Below are positions 53,182 to 60,637 of a DNA stretch of 64,000 bases, piece after piece (position 1 is the stretch's first letter; each line of letters opens with the position of its first letter). The stretch covers positions 62,001 through 126,000 of the forward strand of contig CBDFKU010000018.1 of NCBI GenBank assembly GCA_965248975.1. Direction: 5' to 3'. The notes beneath the pieces are model-generated. The model worked only from the letters and a program-made list of their open reading frames with translations. It ran no database searches and had not been told where the DNA came from. Source of the stretch: CBDFKU01 sp965248975. GTDB taxonomy: Bacteria > Chloroflexota > Dehalococcoidia > Lucifugimonadales > JAGWBF01. The translations under genes and the position numbers were made by a program.

Positions 53182-53378
53182 TTACAATAACTCCCTTAGC
53201 TGGTCTTCAGTAAAATTTGCGGAGCTACAGTCCTGCCACTCCCGTGACGGGCGATGACCACTCGTCTTACGAACTCCGGATGTCGCATTATCGAATGTGA
53301 ACCTTTCCCGTGTCGAGCAAGGTACCAGCCCGCGCGCTGAAGCGCTCTAATCAGTTCGTCCGGCCTAACCTGAATCAT
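53182..53378 (-). pseudogene. hicA: HicA-family toxin with internal deletion/frameshift
   Basis: Starts MIQVRPDELIRALQRAGWYL, with GKGSHSIMRHP carrying the catalytic His of the dsRNA-binding-like HicA fold. After ARHGSGRTVAP the expected GTLR.ILK segment is missing and the frame shifts; as written it stops at 53196. In another frame the next bases read NFTEDQLRELL and stop at 53182, a typical HicA ending. A deletion of roughly 9-10 codons, not a multiple of three, explains both. It lies directly upstream of hicB. The toxin is probably inactive. Confidence 0.7.
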
Positions 53379-53416
53379 CAGCCACCAAATCAGAGTTTAC
53401 ACGATCCGAGCCGACA

Positions 53417-53445
53417 TTGATAAGTGTACCCCAGAGGACTATAAT
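53417..53445 (+). promoter_or_regulatory. Consensus promoter giving a leaderless transcript
   Basis: TTGATA at 53417-53422 and TATAAT at 53440-53445 with a 17 bp spacer. The ATG at 53451 falls where transcription should start, so the mRNA would have no 5' leader. Confidence 0.65.
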
Positions 53446-53450
53446 CCTTG

Positions 53451-53873
53451 ATGGAGCAAGGTCAGATAACGCCGACACGACCTGGAGCAGATTCAGCATT
53501 GGACCGATCCCGTAACGGACAACAGGTAAAGCTTACTGTCTTCGACAACGAGCCCCTGGCATACCTGGCCCAGCAACGCCTCCAGGAAGAGGCCATCCCA
53601 TGCATGGTGCGGCCCCTGGGGGCCGGGCCCGGCGGCTGGGGGGTGGCCACCAACCTTCCCCACGCCATTTACGTACGTGCCGACGACGAGATGAAGGCCC
53701 GCGAGGTCCTGGACTTGCCTCCCTCTGAGATCGCCGAAAGGGAGGGGCTTAGTCCCCAGTCCCCCGGATCTACTCACCAGCCTTCCCTCTTGGTCGTCAC
53801 TTTTCTGATCATTACGGTAGCCGCCCTTCTGTTCGGCATAGTCGAGCTGCTGGTGCGGCAGATCCTGTTTTGA
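53451..53873 (+). CDS. DUF2007-like protein with C-terminal membrane anchor
   Basis: 140 residues. After a short N-terminus, VKLTVFDNEPLAYLAQQRLQEE and IYVRADDEMKAREVL match the small DUF2007 (signal-transducing-like) fold. A single transmembrane helix ends the protein (LLVVTFLIITVAALLFGIVELL). The consensus promoter ends six bases before the ATG, implying leaderless translation. Function unknown. Confidence 0.7.
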   Translation: MEQGQITPTRPGADSALDRSRNGQQVKLTVFDNEPLAYLAQQRLQEEAIPCMVRPLGAGPGGWGVATNLPHAIYVRADDEMKAREVLDLPPSEIAEREGLSPQSPGSTHQPSLLVVTFLIITVAALLFGIVELLVRQILF

Positions 53874-54053
53874 TGCGCGAGCCAGCCCCCAGCCCGATGC
53901 CGGCGGCCTCACTTACATCACCCTCGGGGTCCCCGGATCCACACCGCGTCGCAGGGGCCGGCTGTGATCCACGTTTCTTCCAACGGCCAATAATGGATCT
54001 CGTCCCGGTGGCAGCCGAAGAGAGATCCTTCCGGGACGCTTCGGCCCCCCGAC

Positions 54054-55382
54054 TTGAATAGCAGGGGCTGGCGCGATACCTTTGCGTCGGGTCCTCTCAA
54101 AGCCTTCCAATACCCGCAGTTCCGGCTGCTGTGGTTCGCTTCTGTTGCCTCTGTTATACCCTTCTTCATGAACATGGCCGGCCGGGGCTGGTTGATCCTG
54201 GATATGACAGACTCTCCATTCATGGTCACCGCGGCCCATGCGGTGTCTATGACCCCGATGATAATCGTAACTCCCATCGGGGGAGTCATTGCCGACCGGC
54301 TGGACCGAAAGACCATCCTTATCGCCGGGGAGGTCATTGCCTGCCTGAGCCTACTTGCGCTGGCGATCCTGCTCTTTACCGGCAAGGCCGAAGTGTGGCA
54401 CGTCTTCGTCCTGGGTTTCATCAACGGCGTCGCTTTCTCCACGCCGATGCCCGCCAGGGCGGCAGCGGTCCCCGACCTCGTTGGCCAGGGTGACGTGGCC
54501 AAAGGAGTGGCCGTATACACCATCGTCTTCAGTGTGTCCCAGCTTGTCGGCCCGGCTCTCGGGGGCTATCTGCTGGACCTCGACCCGGAGCAGTTCGGTT
54601 GGGCCTTCCTGGCGGCGGCGCTGTTCGCCGCCGTCGCCATCGGGTTGCTGGTGTTCCTGCGGCTTCCTCCCCAGGCGGCCGTTACGGAGGCGGCGCCCCG
54701 AACCAGTGCACTGTCCAGCCTCGCCGAGGGCCTGAAGTTCGTCAAAGCCAGCAACCTGCTCATCGGTATCCTGCTGATGAGCATGGCGTTCTCGATATTC
54801 GGGCTACCATACCAGACCATACTGCCCGTGTTCGCCAGGGACATCCTGGACAGCGGACCCAACGGCCTGGGACTGCTGCTGGCGGGAGGCGGTGCAGGGG
54901 CCATAGTCGGGTCGATGGTGGTGGCCTTCGTCAACAGACCATCGCAGATGCAGGCTATGATCATCGGAGCGGGCATCAGCTTCGGCGCAGGGATAATCCT
55001 CTTCTCCTTTTCAGACATATTCTCGATCTCGTTGGCTTTGAGCATCTACCTCGGGCTGATGATGCAGATCTTCGGGGTTGCCAGCTTCGCGGTGATGCAG
55101 GTGGCAGCCCCGGCGCATATACGCGGCCGGGTGGTCAGCACCATGATGCTTGCCTGGGGGATGGGGCCGGTGGGAATGTTCCTGCTTGGTTCCGCCGCCG
55201 AAGTGATCGACCCGGAGATCGCCCTGCTGGTGATGGGCATCATATCCATGGGCCTGATGGCCGCCATCGTGGCGGCCGTCCCTGCGTTGAGGCGTATCGA
55301 CGCCGAGCTGAAGGGGCGCCAAACTTCCCTGCTGGACGAACCAACGACCTCCGAAGCACACGCCCCGGCCGATAACGACTAA
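54054..55382 (+). CDS. MFS transporter (EntS-like MFS_3 exporter)
   Basis: 442 residues, about 12 helices. FRLLWFAS opens the protein and GVIADRLDRKTIL is the motif A loop. A cytoplasmic loop after helix 6 and an acidic C-terminal tail are visible. The TTG at 54054 is used because no ATG or GTG lies before the first helix. It belongs to the same exporter subtype as 5480-6796 but is not a close copy. Probably proton-driven efflux of an unknown compound. Confidence 0.82.
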   Translation: MNSRGWRDTFASGPLKAFQYPQFRLLWFASVASVIPFFMNMAGRGWLILDMTDSPFMVTAAHAVSMTPMIIVTPIGGVIADRLDRKTILIAGEVIACLSLLALAILLFTGKAEVWHVFVLGFINGVAFSTPMPARAAAVPDLVGQGDVAKGVAVYTIVFSVSQLVGPALGGYLLDLDPEQFGWAFLAAALFAAVAIGLLVFLRLPPQAAVTEAAPRTSALSSLAEGLKFVKASNLLIGILLMSMAFSIFGLPYQTILPVFARDILDSGPNGLGLLLAGGGAGAIVGSMVVAFVNRPSQMQAMIIGAGISFGAGIILFSFSDIFSISLALSIYLGLMMQIFGVASFAVMQVAAPAHIRGRVVSTMMLAWGMGPVGMFLLGSAAEVIDPEIALLVMGIISMGLMAAIVAAVPALRRIDAELKGRQTSLLDEPTTSEAHAPADND

Positions 55383-55463
55383 TCGCTCCGGCCTCTCGAC
55401 ACCGTAGGAGGCACCCGTCGGTCCTAATCTGAGCCGCAGATTCGACGAAAAGGAGAGTGCCTC

Positions 55464-55673
55464 ATGAAAAACCAGCCGGATGCGGCAGTTTTGTTGGGCA
55501 GGATGTTTGGGCTGATCGTCATCGTAATCGCCGTCGCTTTGGGCGCTAAGCTCGCTTCCGAGGCGTCCGGGAACGAGGTCTGGGTTTTCCTGGCTACAGT
55601 AGTCACGCCGGTGGGAATAGGATTCCTGATTGTCATGGCGGCGGAGGCCATAAACCAGCTACGGCCCCGCTGA
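55464..55673 (+). CDS. Small two-helix membrane protein
   Basis: 69 residues with AAAAGGAGAG upstream of the ATG. Two hydrophobic helices (FGLIVIVIAVALGAKLAS and VWVFLATVVTPVGIGFLIVMAA) with short charged ends. No known family. It is convergent with the LLM gene at 55690, 16 bp away. Confidence 0.65.
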   Translation: MKNQPDAAVLLGRMFGLIVIVIAVALGAKLASEASGNEVWVFLATVVTPVGIGFLIVMAAEAINQLRPR

Positions 55674-55689
55674 CCCAGGAACGGGTGGC

Positions 55690-56856
55690 CTACACGTAAG
55701 GTTGTAGCTCGATCTCGTGTAGGGCCGGGATGACCTCTTTCCCCAGAAGTTCGATGGAGCGCATCACGTCCTTGTGGGCCATGTCGCCCTCGTTGCCGTA
55801 GATGTGGAAGTAGCCGGGGTTAAGGTGTGTTACGATCTTGGTCAGCTTCCGAGTGACCGTATCGGGGCTGCCCACGATGATATTGTCGACCTCCTGTAGC
55901 TCCTCGTAGGACGCCGCCTTTCCCAGGCCCGCCCCGACTCCCGGGAGGGTCATCTGAATCTTCACCGCCGCCCTCGATTGGTAACCGGGGGGATCGTTGT
56001 GCTCCCTGGGCCCCCGGTTGCGGTGCTCGTCGTTCCACATGAAGGTCCGGCCCACCTCCTGGGCCTTCTCGTCGGTGTCGGCCACAAGCACCTTCAGCAG
56101 ATACCCGAAGTGCTCGGGACCCGCCTGAAAGCCGACCTCGGCGGCGATGTCGATGTAGATCTTCCTCAGTTGGTAGGTATAATCCAGGAGCGAGCCCAGA
56201 TTCATGTAGGGGATCCTGCGGCGGGCGGCCCAGACCACGCTCTCAGGACTGGATACTCCCGGAAACCAGACGGGTGGATGGGGTTTCTGCATTGGCAGCA
56301 CCCAGGGGTTCACCAGCCGATACTGGTAGTGCTTCCCCTCGTAGCGGAAGGGTCCCGGCTCTGTCCAGCACTTGATTATCAGGTCGTGGGCCTCCTCGAA
56401 CCTCTCCCTGTTCTCCGTTGGGTCGACGCCTCCCTGCAGCGTCTCCACCGCCGTCCCTCGCACGAACCCGGATATTACCCGGCCCCCGGAGTAGCAATCC
56501 AACATGGCAATTTCCTCGGCCAGGCGTATTGGATCGTTGACGGCGATAACGTTCCCCAGGATGGCGATCCTGGTCTTTTTCGTGAGCTTGGCGATAACCG
56601 CTGCGTCCAGGTTCACCGAGGGCTTCATGCACCAGAAGGCGGCGTGGTGCTCGTTGGTCATGATGCCATCGAAGCCCACCTCGTCGGCCAGGGCATACTG
56701 CTCGTGATACTGGTTGTACAGATGATGGGCCTTCACGGGATCGAAATAGGAGTTGGGGAAGTCCAGGCGGCCGGAGGGGTACTTCTCCACGTCCTGAGCC
56801 GTTACGTGGCCATAGGGCTGCTCGGAGAACCAGAAGACCTCGACCTTATCTTTCAT
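55690..56856 (-). CDS. LLM-class flavin-dependent oxidoreductase (tandem copy 1)
   Basis: 388 residues. VEVFWFSEQPYGHVTAQDVEKY opens it; GFDGIMTNEHHAAF, IAILGNVIAVNDPIRLAEE, GGRVISGFVRGTAVE and KPHPPVWFPGVSSPES are the luciferase-barrel segments. It is a close duplicate of the next gene upstream (57003-58172), with the same length and motif order. Related monooxygenases cleave or hydroxylate organic substrates with reduced FMN. Substrate unknown. It lies downstream of its duplicate on the same strand, 146 bp away. Confidence 0.88.
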   Translation of the reverse strand: MKDKVEVFWFSEQPYGHVTAQDVEKYPSGRLDFPNSYFDPVKAHHLYNQYHEQYALADEVGFDGIMTNEHHAAFWCMKPSVNLDAAVIAKLTKKTRIAILGNVIAVNDPIRLAEEIAMLDCYSGGRVISGFVRGTAVETLQGGVDPTENRERFEEAHDLIIKCWTEPGPFRYEGKHYQYRLVNPWVLPMQKPHPPVWFPGVSSPESVVWAARRRIPYMNLGSLLDYTYQLRKIYIDIAAEVGFQAGPEHFGYLLKVLVADTDEKAQEVGRTFMWNDEHRNRGPREHNDPPGYQSRAAVKIQMTLPGVGAGLGKAASYEELQEVDNIIVGSPDTVTRKLTKIVTHLNPGYFHIYGNEGDMAHKDVMRSIELLGKEVIPALHEIELQPYV

Positions 56857-57002
56857 CGGCCACCCCTTGCCCAGGATTCGGCGTCCCGTTGAGTTCCGTT
56901 CTTCCTCGACGTCTCACCGGAAGAAGGTCAGGATGGAGGTGAACCACTCCCACCTTAATCCTCCCCCGCAGAAGGGAGGAGACTAACGGAACCCAGGCAA
57001 CT

Positions 57003-58172
57003 CTACTCGTAGGGCTGCAGCTTGATCTCGTGCAAGGCTGGGATGACCTCTTGGCCCAGCAACTCGATGGAGCGCATCGAATCTTTATGAGGCATCTCTC
57101 CGTCATTGCCGTAGAGGAGCATGTACCCGGGGTTCAGGTCGTCCATGATATGGGTCAGCTTCTTGATGACCGTCTGCGGGCTGCCGACTATGAGGGTGTT
57201 GAGGTCCTGCTGATCCTCGTAGCTCAGCCGCTTCCCGGCGGCCCTTCCCCCGCCCCCGGCTAACGCCGTCTGAATCTTCACCGCATCGCGGGACTGGTAT
57301 CCAGGGGGGTCGTTCTCCTCCCGCGGGCCCTTCATGCGGTGGTTCTCCACCCAGGTGAAATGGCGCCCGATCTCCTGGGCCTTTTCGTCGGTATCCGCCA
57401 CGAGAACCTTCACCAGGTAGCCGTAGTGCTCCGGCCCGGCCTGGAACCCGGTTTCCCGGGCCGTGTCGATGTAAATCTGCCTCAGGGCCTTGCAGTGCTC
57501 CAGCAGCGATCCCAGGTTCATGTAGGGGACGTTGTGGCGGGCCGACCAGACAACGCTCTCCGGGCTGGAGAATCCGGGGAACCAGATGGGTGGGTGAGGC
57601 TTTTGCATAGGCAGGACCCAGGGATTGACAACCCGGTAGTGGTAGTACTTCCCTTCATAGCGGAATGGGCCAGGCTGGGTCCAGCACTTGATGATCAGGT
57701 CGTGGGCCTCTTCGAACCTCTCCCGGTTCTCCGTCGGGTCGATGCCCCCCACCAGGCTCTCCACGGCCGTCCCACGGACGAACCCCGAGATCACTCGGCC
57801 CCCGGAGTAGCAGTCCAGCATGGCGATCTCCTCGGCCATGCGCACCGGGTCGGTGACGGGGATCACGTTTCCCAGGATGGCGATCTTGACCCGCTTGGTG
57901 ACCTTGGTGATTACGGCCGCGTCCAGGTTAGCCGAGGGCTTCATGCACCAGAAGGCGGAGTGGTGCTCGTTGGTCATGATGCCGTCGAAGCCTACCTCGT
58001 CGGCCAGGGCGTACTCTTCGTGGTACTGGTTGTATAGCTCGTGGGCCTTACGGCCGTCGAAGTAGATGTTAGGGAATCCGATGCGCCCGGATTCGTAGGG
58101 TGCGACCTCTTCTTCCTTAATGTGCCCGTAAGGCTGCTCCGAAAACCAGTAAACGTCTGTAGTTTCTTTCAC
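57003..58172 (-). CDS. LLM-class flavin-dependent oxidoreductase (tandem copy 2)
   Basis: 389 residues from a GTG at 58172. TDVYWFSEQPYGHIKEEEV, GFDGIMTNEHHSAF, IAILGNVIPVTDPVRMAEE and KPHPPIWFPGFSSPES align with tandem copy 1 through the whole length; differences are scattered, indicating an old local duplication. It should be an FMN- or F420-type monooxygenase. It faces away from minCDE across a 411 bp gap. Confidence 0.88.
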   Translation of the reverse strand: MKETTDVYWFSEQPYGHIKEEEVAPYESGRIGFPNIYFDGRKAHELYNQYHEEYALADEVGFDGIMTNEHHSAFWCMKPSANLDAAVITKVTKRVKIAILGNVIPVTDPVRMAEEIAMLDCYSGGRVISGFVRGTAVESLVGGIDPTENRERFEEAHDLIIKCWTQPGPFRYEGKYYHYRVVNPWVLPMQKPHPPIWFPGFSSPESVVWSARHNVPYMNLGSLLEHCKALRQIYIDTARETGFQAGPEHYGYLVKVLVADTDEKAQEIGRHFTWVENHRMKGPREENDPPGYQSRDAVKIQTALAGGGGRAAGKRLSYEDQQDLNTLIVGSPQTVIKKLTHIMDDLNPGYMLLYGNDGEMPHKDSMRSIELLGQEVIPALHEIKLQPYE

Positions 58173-58583
58173 TCGCCTGTCTCCCTGCTGATCCTTAGGT
58201 CACCATCCCTTTAAGAAGTGCCCTTCAGCACTATCTGCACACGACGACGGACCCGCTTGATTCTCCCACCATATTAGGCACCGAGGAAGCTTTTGGCAAG
58301 CTTGGTGTTGATCGGCGCCTCCCTACCCGTAAATTGCCCCAAAATTGGTTGGTCAACATCTTGAAAAAATTTAAGAATATTGTTAGTATATGTATGATCT
58401 TCAGGTGTGGGGCCCCGGGCCATCTCTCGAGGTAGTCCGGGCGGGTTAGGTACCCCATCTTCTTCGGCGAGGCGCTCCCCGGCGGGGCCGCACCGTCCGG
58501 CCAAGCTCTACGAACCAACGCTGTAGCCCGTTACTCCGTTCCAGGGTACATGGGGAATCGGTGCCGTACAGGTGGCAGGGTAG
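58173..58583. other. 411 bp divergent intergenic region upstream of minC
   Basis: No supported coding frame. The part near 58330-58395 is markedly AT-rich against the GC-rich background and holds a good plus-strand promoter (58361-58389). The 190 bp from there to minC is GC-rich with hairpin-forming stretches (CCCCGGCGGGG near 58487) and could be a long leader or a small RNA. Confidence 0.45.
58361..58389 (+). promoter_or_regulatory. Promoter directed toward minCDE
   Basis: TTGAAA at 58361-58366 and TAGTAT at 58384-58389 with a 17 bp spacer. Transcription would start about 190 bp before the minC ATG. Confidence 0.55.
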
Positions 58584-59333
58584 ATGAAGCTGCACAGCCA
58601 GTCGCTATTGGATAGTGTTGTCGTGAAGGTCGGCGGGCGCGACTGGAACGTGGACTTTACTCTGGACGAAGAAGTGGAGTTTCATCAGCTGGAGGATGGG
58701 CTGCGGCACTACCTGGACAAGAGCCACGGTTGGTTCGAGGGCGAGGCCGTCACGGTGAACGTGGGCCGGCGAACGCTCAGCACAGACGAGCTGTCCAAAC
58801 TGCGTCAGGTCTTCGAAGAGGAGTTCCGTCTAAAGGTAGCCCAGGTTAAGTCTGCGTCCGATACGTTGGAGCTGGCCGTTCCCCACGAAACCCACGCTCC
58901 CATCGTCTTGGCCCAGCCGAGGAAGCCTCGGGTCGCAGAAGAGCCGCAGGAGCCGGTAGAGAGCCCCTTGTTCATCAAGAAGACCTGCCGGTCGGGATAC
59001 GCCATCCACCACAACGGGGACGTGATCGTTCTCGGGGACGTGAACCCCGGAGCCAACATCACCGCTACCGGCGACATCGTCGTCCTGGGAGCGCTAAGGG
59101 GCATCGCCCACGCGGGCCTGGATGCGGCCGGCCCGGCGAAGGCGATTATTATCGCCCTGTCCCTGAGGCCCATACAGCTCCGTATCGGCCGCCACGTAAC
59201 GGTGGCGCCGTCCAACGGCAAGGGAAGCCCAATACCAGATCACCCTGAAATCGCTTACGTTAGGGAGGGCTCCATCGTAGTAGCTCCCTTCACCGGTGGG
59301 TTTCGGTGGTTGGAGGAGAGGAAGATGCCATGA
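58584..59333 (+). CDS. minC: Septum site-determining protein MinC
   Basis: 249 residues. The N-terminal half is the FtsZ-inhibiting domain; the C-terminal half is the right-handed beta-helix, recognisable from CRSGYAIHHNGDVIVLGDVNPGANITATGDIVVLGALRGIAHAG. MinC, recruited by MinD, blocks Z-ring assembly away from midcell. The stop overlaps the minD start (ATGA). First gene of minCDE. Confidence 0.95.
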   Translation: MKLHSQSLLDSVVVKVGGRDWNVDFTLDEEVEFHQLEDGLRHYLDKSHGWFEGEAVTVNVGRRTLSTDELSKLRQVFEEEFRLKVAQVKSASDTLELAVPHETHAPIVLAQPRKPRVAEEPQEPVESPLFIKKTCRSGYAIHHNGDVIVLGDVNPGANITATGDIVVLGALRGIAHAGLDAAGPAKAIIIALSLRPIQLRIGRHVTVAPSNGKGSPIPDHPEIAYVREGSIVVAPFTGGFRWLEERKMP

Positions 59334-60148
59334 GTGGTAAGACTTACGTTATCACCTCCGGTAAAGGAGGGGTAGGCAAGACAACGACTACGGCCAACCT
59401 GGGGACCGGCCTGGCACTTAGGGGCAAGAAGGTGATCGTGATCGACACCGACATAGGCCTGAGGAACCTGGATGTGGTGATGGGCCTGGAGAACCGGATC
59501 GTTTACGACCTGGTGGACGTAATCGAAGGCAAGTGCAAGCTCAACCAGGCCATGATCAGGGACAAGCACGTCAACGACCTTTACCTCATTCCCGCTGCCC
59601 AGACGCGGGACAAGAGCGCCATAAACCCGGAGCAGATGCGGACACTCTGCGCCGAGCTCAAGGAAGAGTTCGAGTACGTGCTGATAGACTGCCCGGCCGG
59701 CATCGAGCAGGGTTTTAAGAACGCCATCGCCGCGGCGGACCAAGCCGTAGTCGTGACGACGCCCGAGGTCTCCGCCATCCGTGACGCGGATCGGGTCATC
59801 GGGCTCCTGGAGGCGGCAGAGCTTCCGGTCCCGGAACTGGTGATCAACCGCCTTCGGCCAGGTATGATCAAAGAGGGCGACATGATGAACAAAGATGACA
59901 TTATGGAGCTGCTCTCGGTGCACATGCTGGGCATGGTCCCCGACGACTCCCAGATCATCGTGTCCACCAACAGGGGGCTCCCGGTGGTCCACGACAAGAA
60001 GTCCTGGGCGGGTGAGGCCTACCGCCGGATAGCGGCCCGCATCGACGGCGAGGACCTCCCTTTCCTGGAGTTCACCAACGGCCACGGAATGGTGTCCCGC
60101 TTCAAGAAGTTCATCGGCATCAACGGGAAGGACCCTTCCCATGATTGA
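59330..60148 (+). CDS. minD: Septum site-determining protein MinD
   Basis: 272 residues from the ATG at 59330 (GAGGAGAGG upstream). Deviant Walker A GKGGVGKTT, switch regions DTDIGLRNLD and DCPAGIEQGF, and a C-terminal amphipathic helix RFKKFIGI that binds the membrane when ATP is bound, followed by a short extra tail. It recruits MinC and is stimulated by MinE. Overlaps minC by 4 bp and minE by 8 bp. Confidence 0.96.
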   Translation: MSGKTYVITSGKGGVGKTTTTANLGTGLALRGKKVIVIDTDIGLRNLDVVMGLENRIVYDLVDVIEGKCKLNQAMIRDKHVNDLYLIPAAQTRDKSAINPEQMRTLCAELKEEFEYVLIDCPAGIEQGFKNAIAAADQAVVVTTPEVSAIRDADRVIGLLEAAELPVPELVINRLRPGMIKEGDMMNKDDIMELLSVHMLGMVPDDSQIIVSTNRGLPVVHDKKSWAGEAYRRIAARIDGEDLPFLEFTNGHGMVSRFKKFIGINGKDPSHD

Positions 60149-60413
60149 TCTGATCAGATGGGCCCTCAAGCGGCAGGAGCGAAGCAAGGATGAGGCCCGA
60201 CAGCGGCTTCAGGTGATCCTGGTGATGGACCGGATCGGGCTGGCGACGGACCAGATGGAGGCCATGAAGAGGGACATCATCGCGGCGGTCTCCAGGTACT
60301 TCGTCGTCGACGAAGACTCGGTGGACATGGACATGCGACGGTCCCAGGAATCCCTGGTGCTTGTGTCCAACATCCACGTAAAGGACGTCATCCGGGCTTT
60401 CGCCACCCGGTAG
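60141..60413 (+). CDS. minE: Cell division topological specificity factor MinE
   Basis: 90 residues. The N-terminal anti-MinCD helix region (KDEARQRLQVILVMDRIGL) and the C-terminal dimerisation domain (MKRDIIAAVSRYFVVDEDSVDMDM) match MinE. It stimulates MinD ATPase so that inhibition is kept at the poles. Start overlaps minD by 8 bp. Confidence 0.95.
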   Translation: MIDLIRWALKRQERSKDEARQRLQVILVMDRIGLATDQMEAMKRDIIAAVSRYFVVDEDSVDMDMRRSQESLVLVSNIHVKDVIRAFATR

Positions 60414-60427
60414 CGGACCGCCAACCG

Positions 60428-60472
60428 CCGGCGTACACTCCTGGACACCGGGGGCGGTGGGGTGTACGCCGG
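60428..60472 (+). terminator. Hairpin downstream of minE
   Basis: A 14 bp stem with one G-U pair (60428-60441 with 60459-60472), starting 15 bases after the minE stop. No T-tract follows, so it may be a processing or Rho-linked end. Confidence 0.45.
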
Positions 60473-60637
60473 TTCGAACCCTACCGGGCCTCCAGGTGGA
60501 CTACACCCTCTTATTCCCATTTCTCTGGTAGCTTTGTCACCTTGACATGAATTGACGCCCCATGTCATCATGAGACCAAGTTTACGAACGGAACCCGTGT
60601 TGATGAGCACACCGTTCGGACGGGGAGTCCAGTTGCT

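Noticed and set aside
58231..58518. 95-codon minus-strand frame in the minC upstream region
   Set aside because: It spans the AT-rich promoter island, has no ribosome site and no protein-like pattern.
59255..60187. 310-codon minus-strand frame opposite minD
   Set aside because: Complement of minD, which is unambiguous.
60471..60495. GGTTCGAACCC followed by GGGCCTCCA, looking like the 3' half of a tRNA
   Set aside because: The five bases on each side of the TTCGAAC loop do not pair, no matching acceptor strand (GGAGGCC) lies upstream, and the left part belongs to the minE hairpin.
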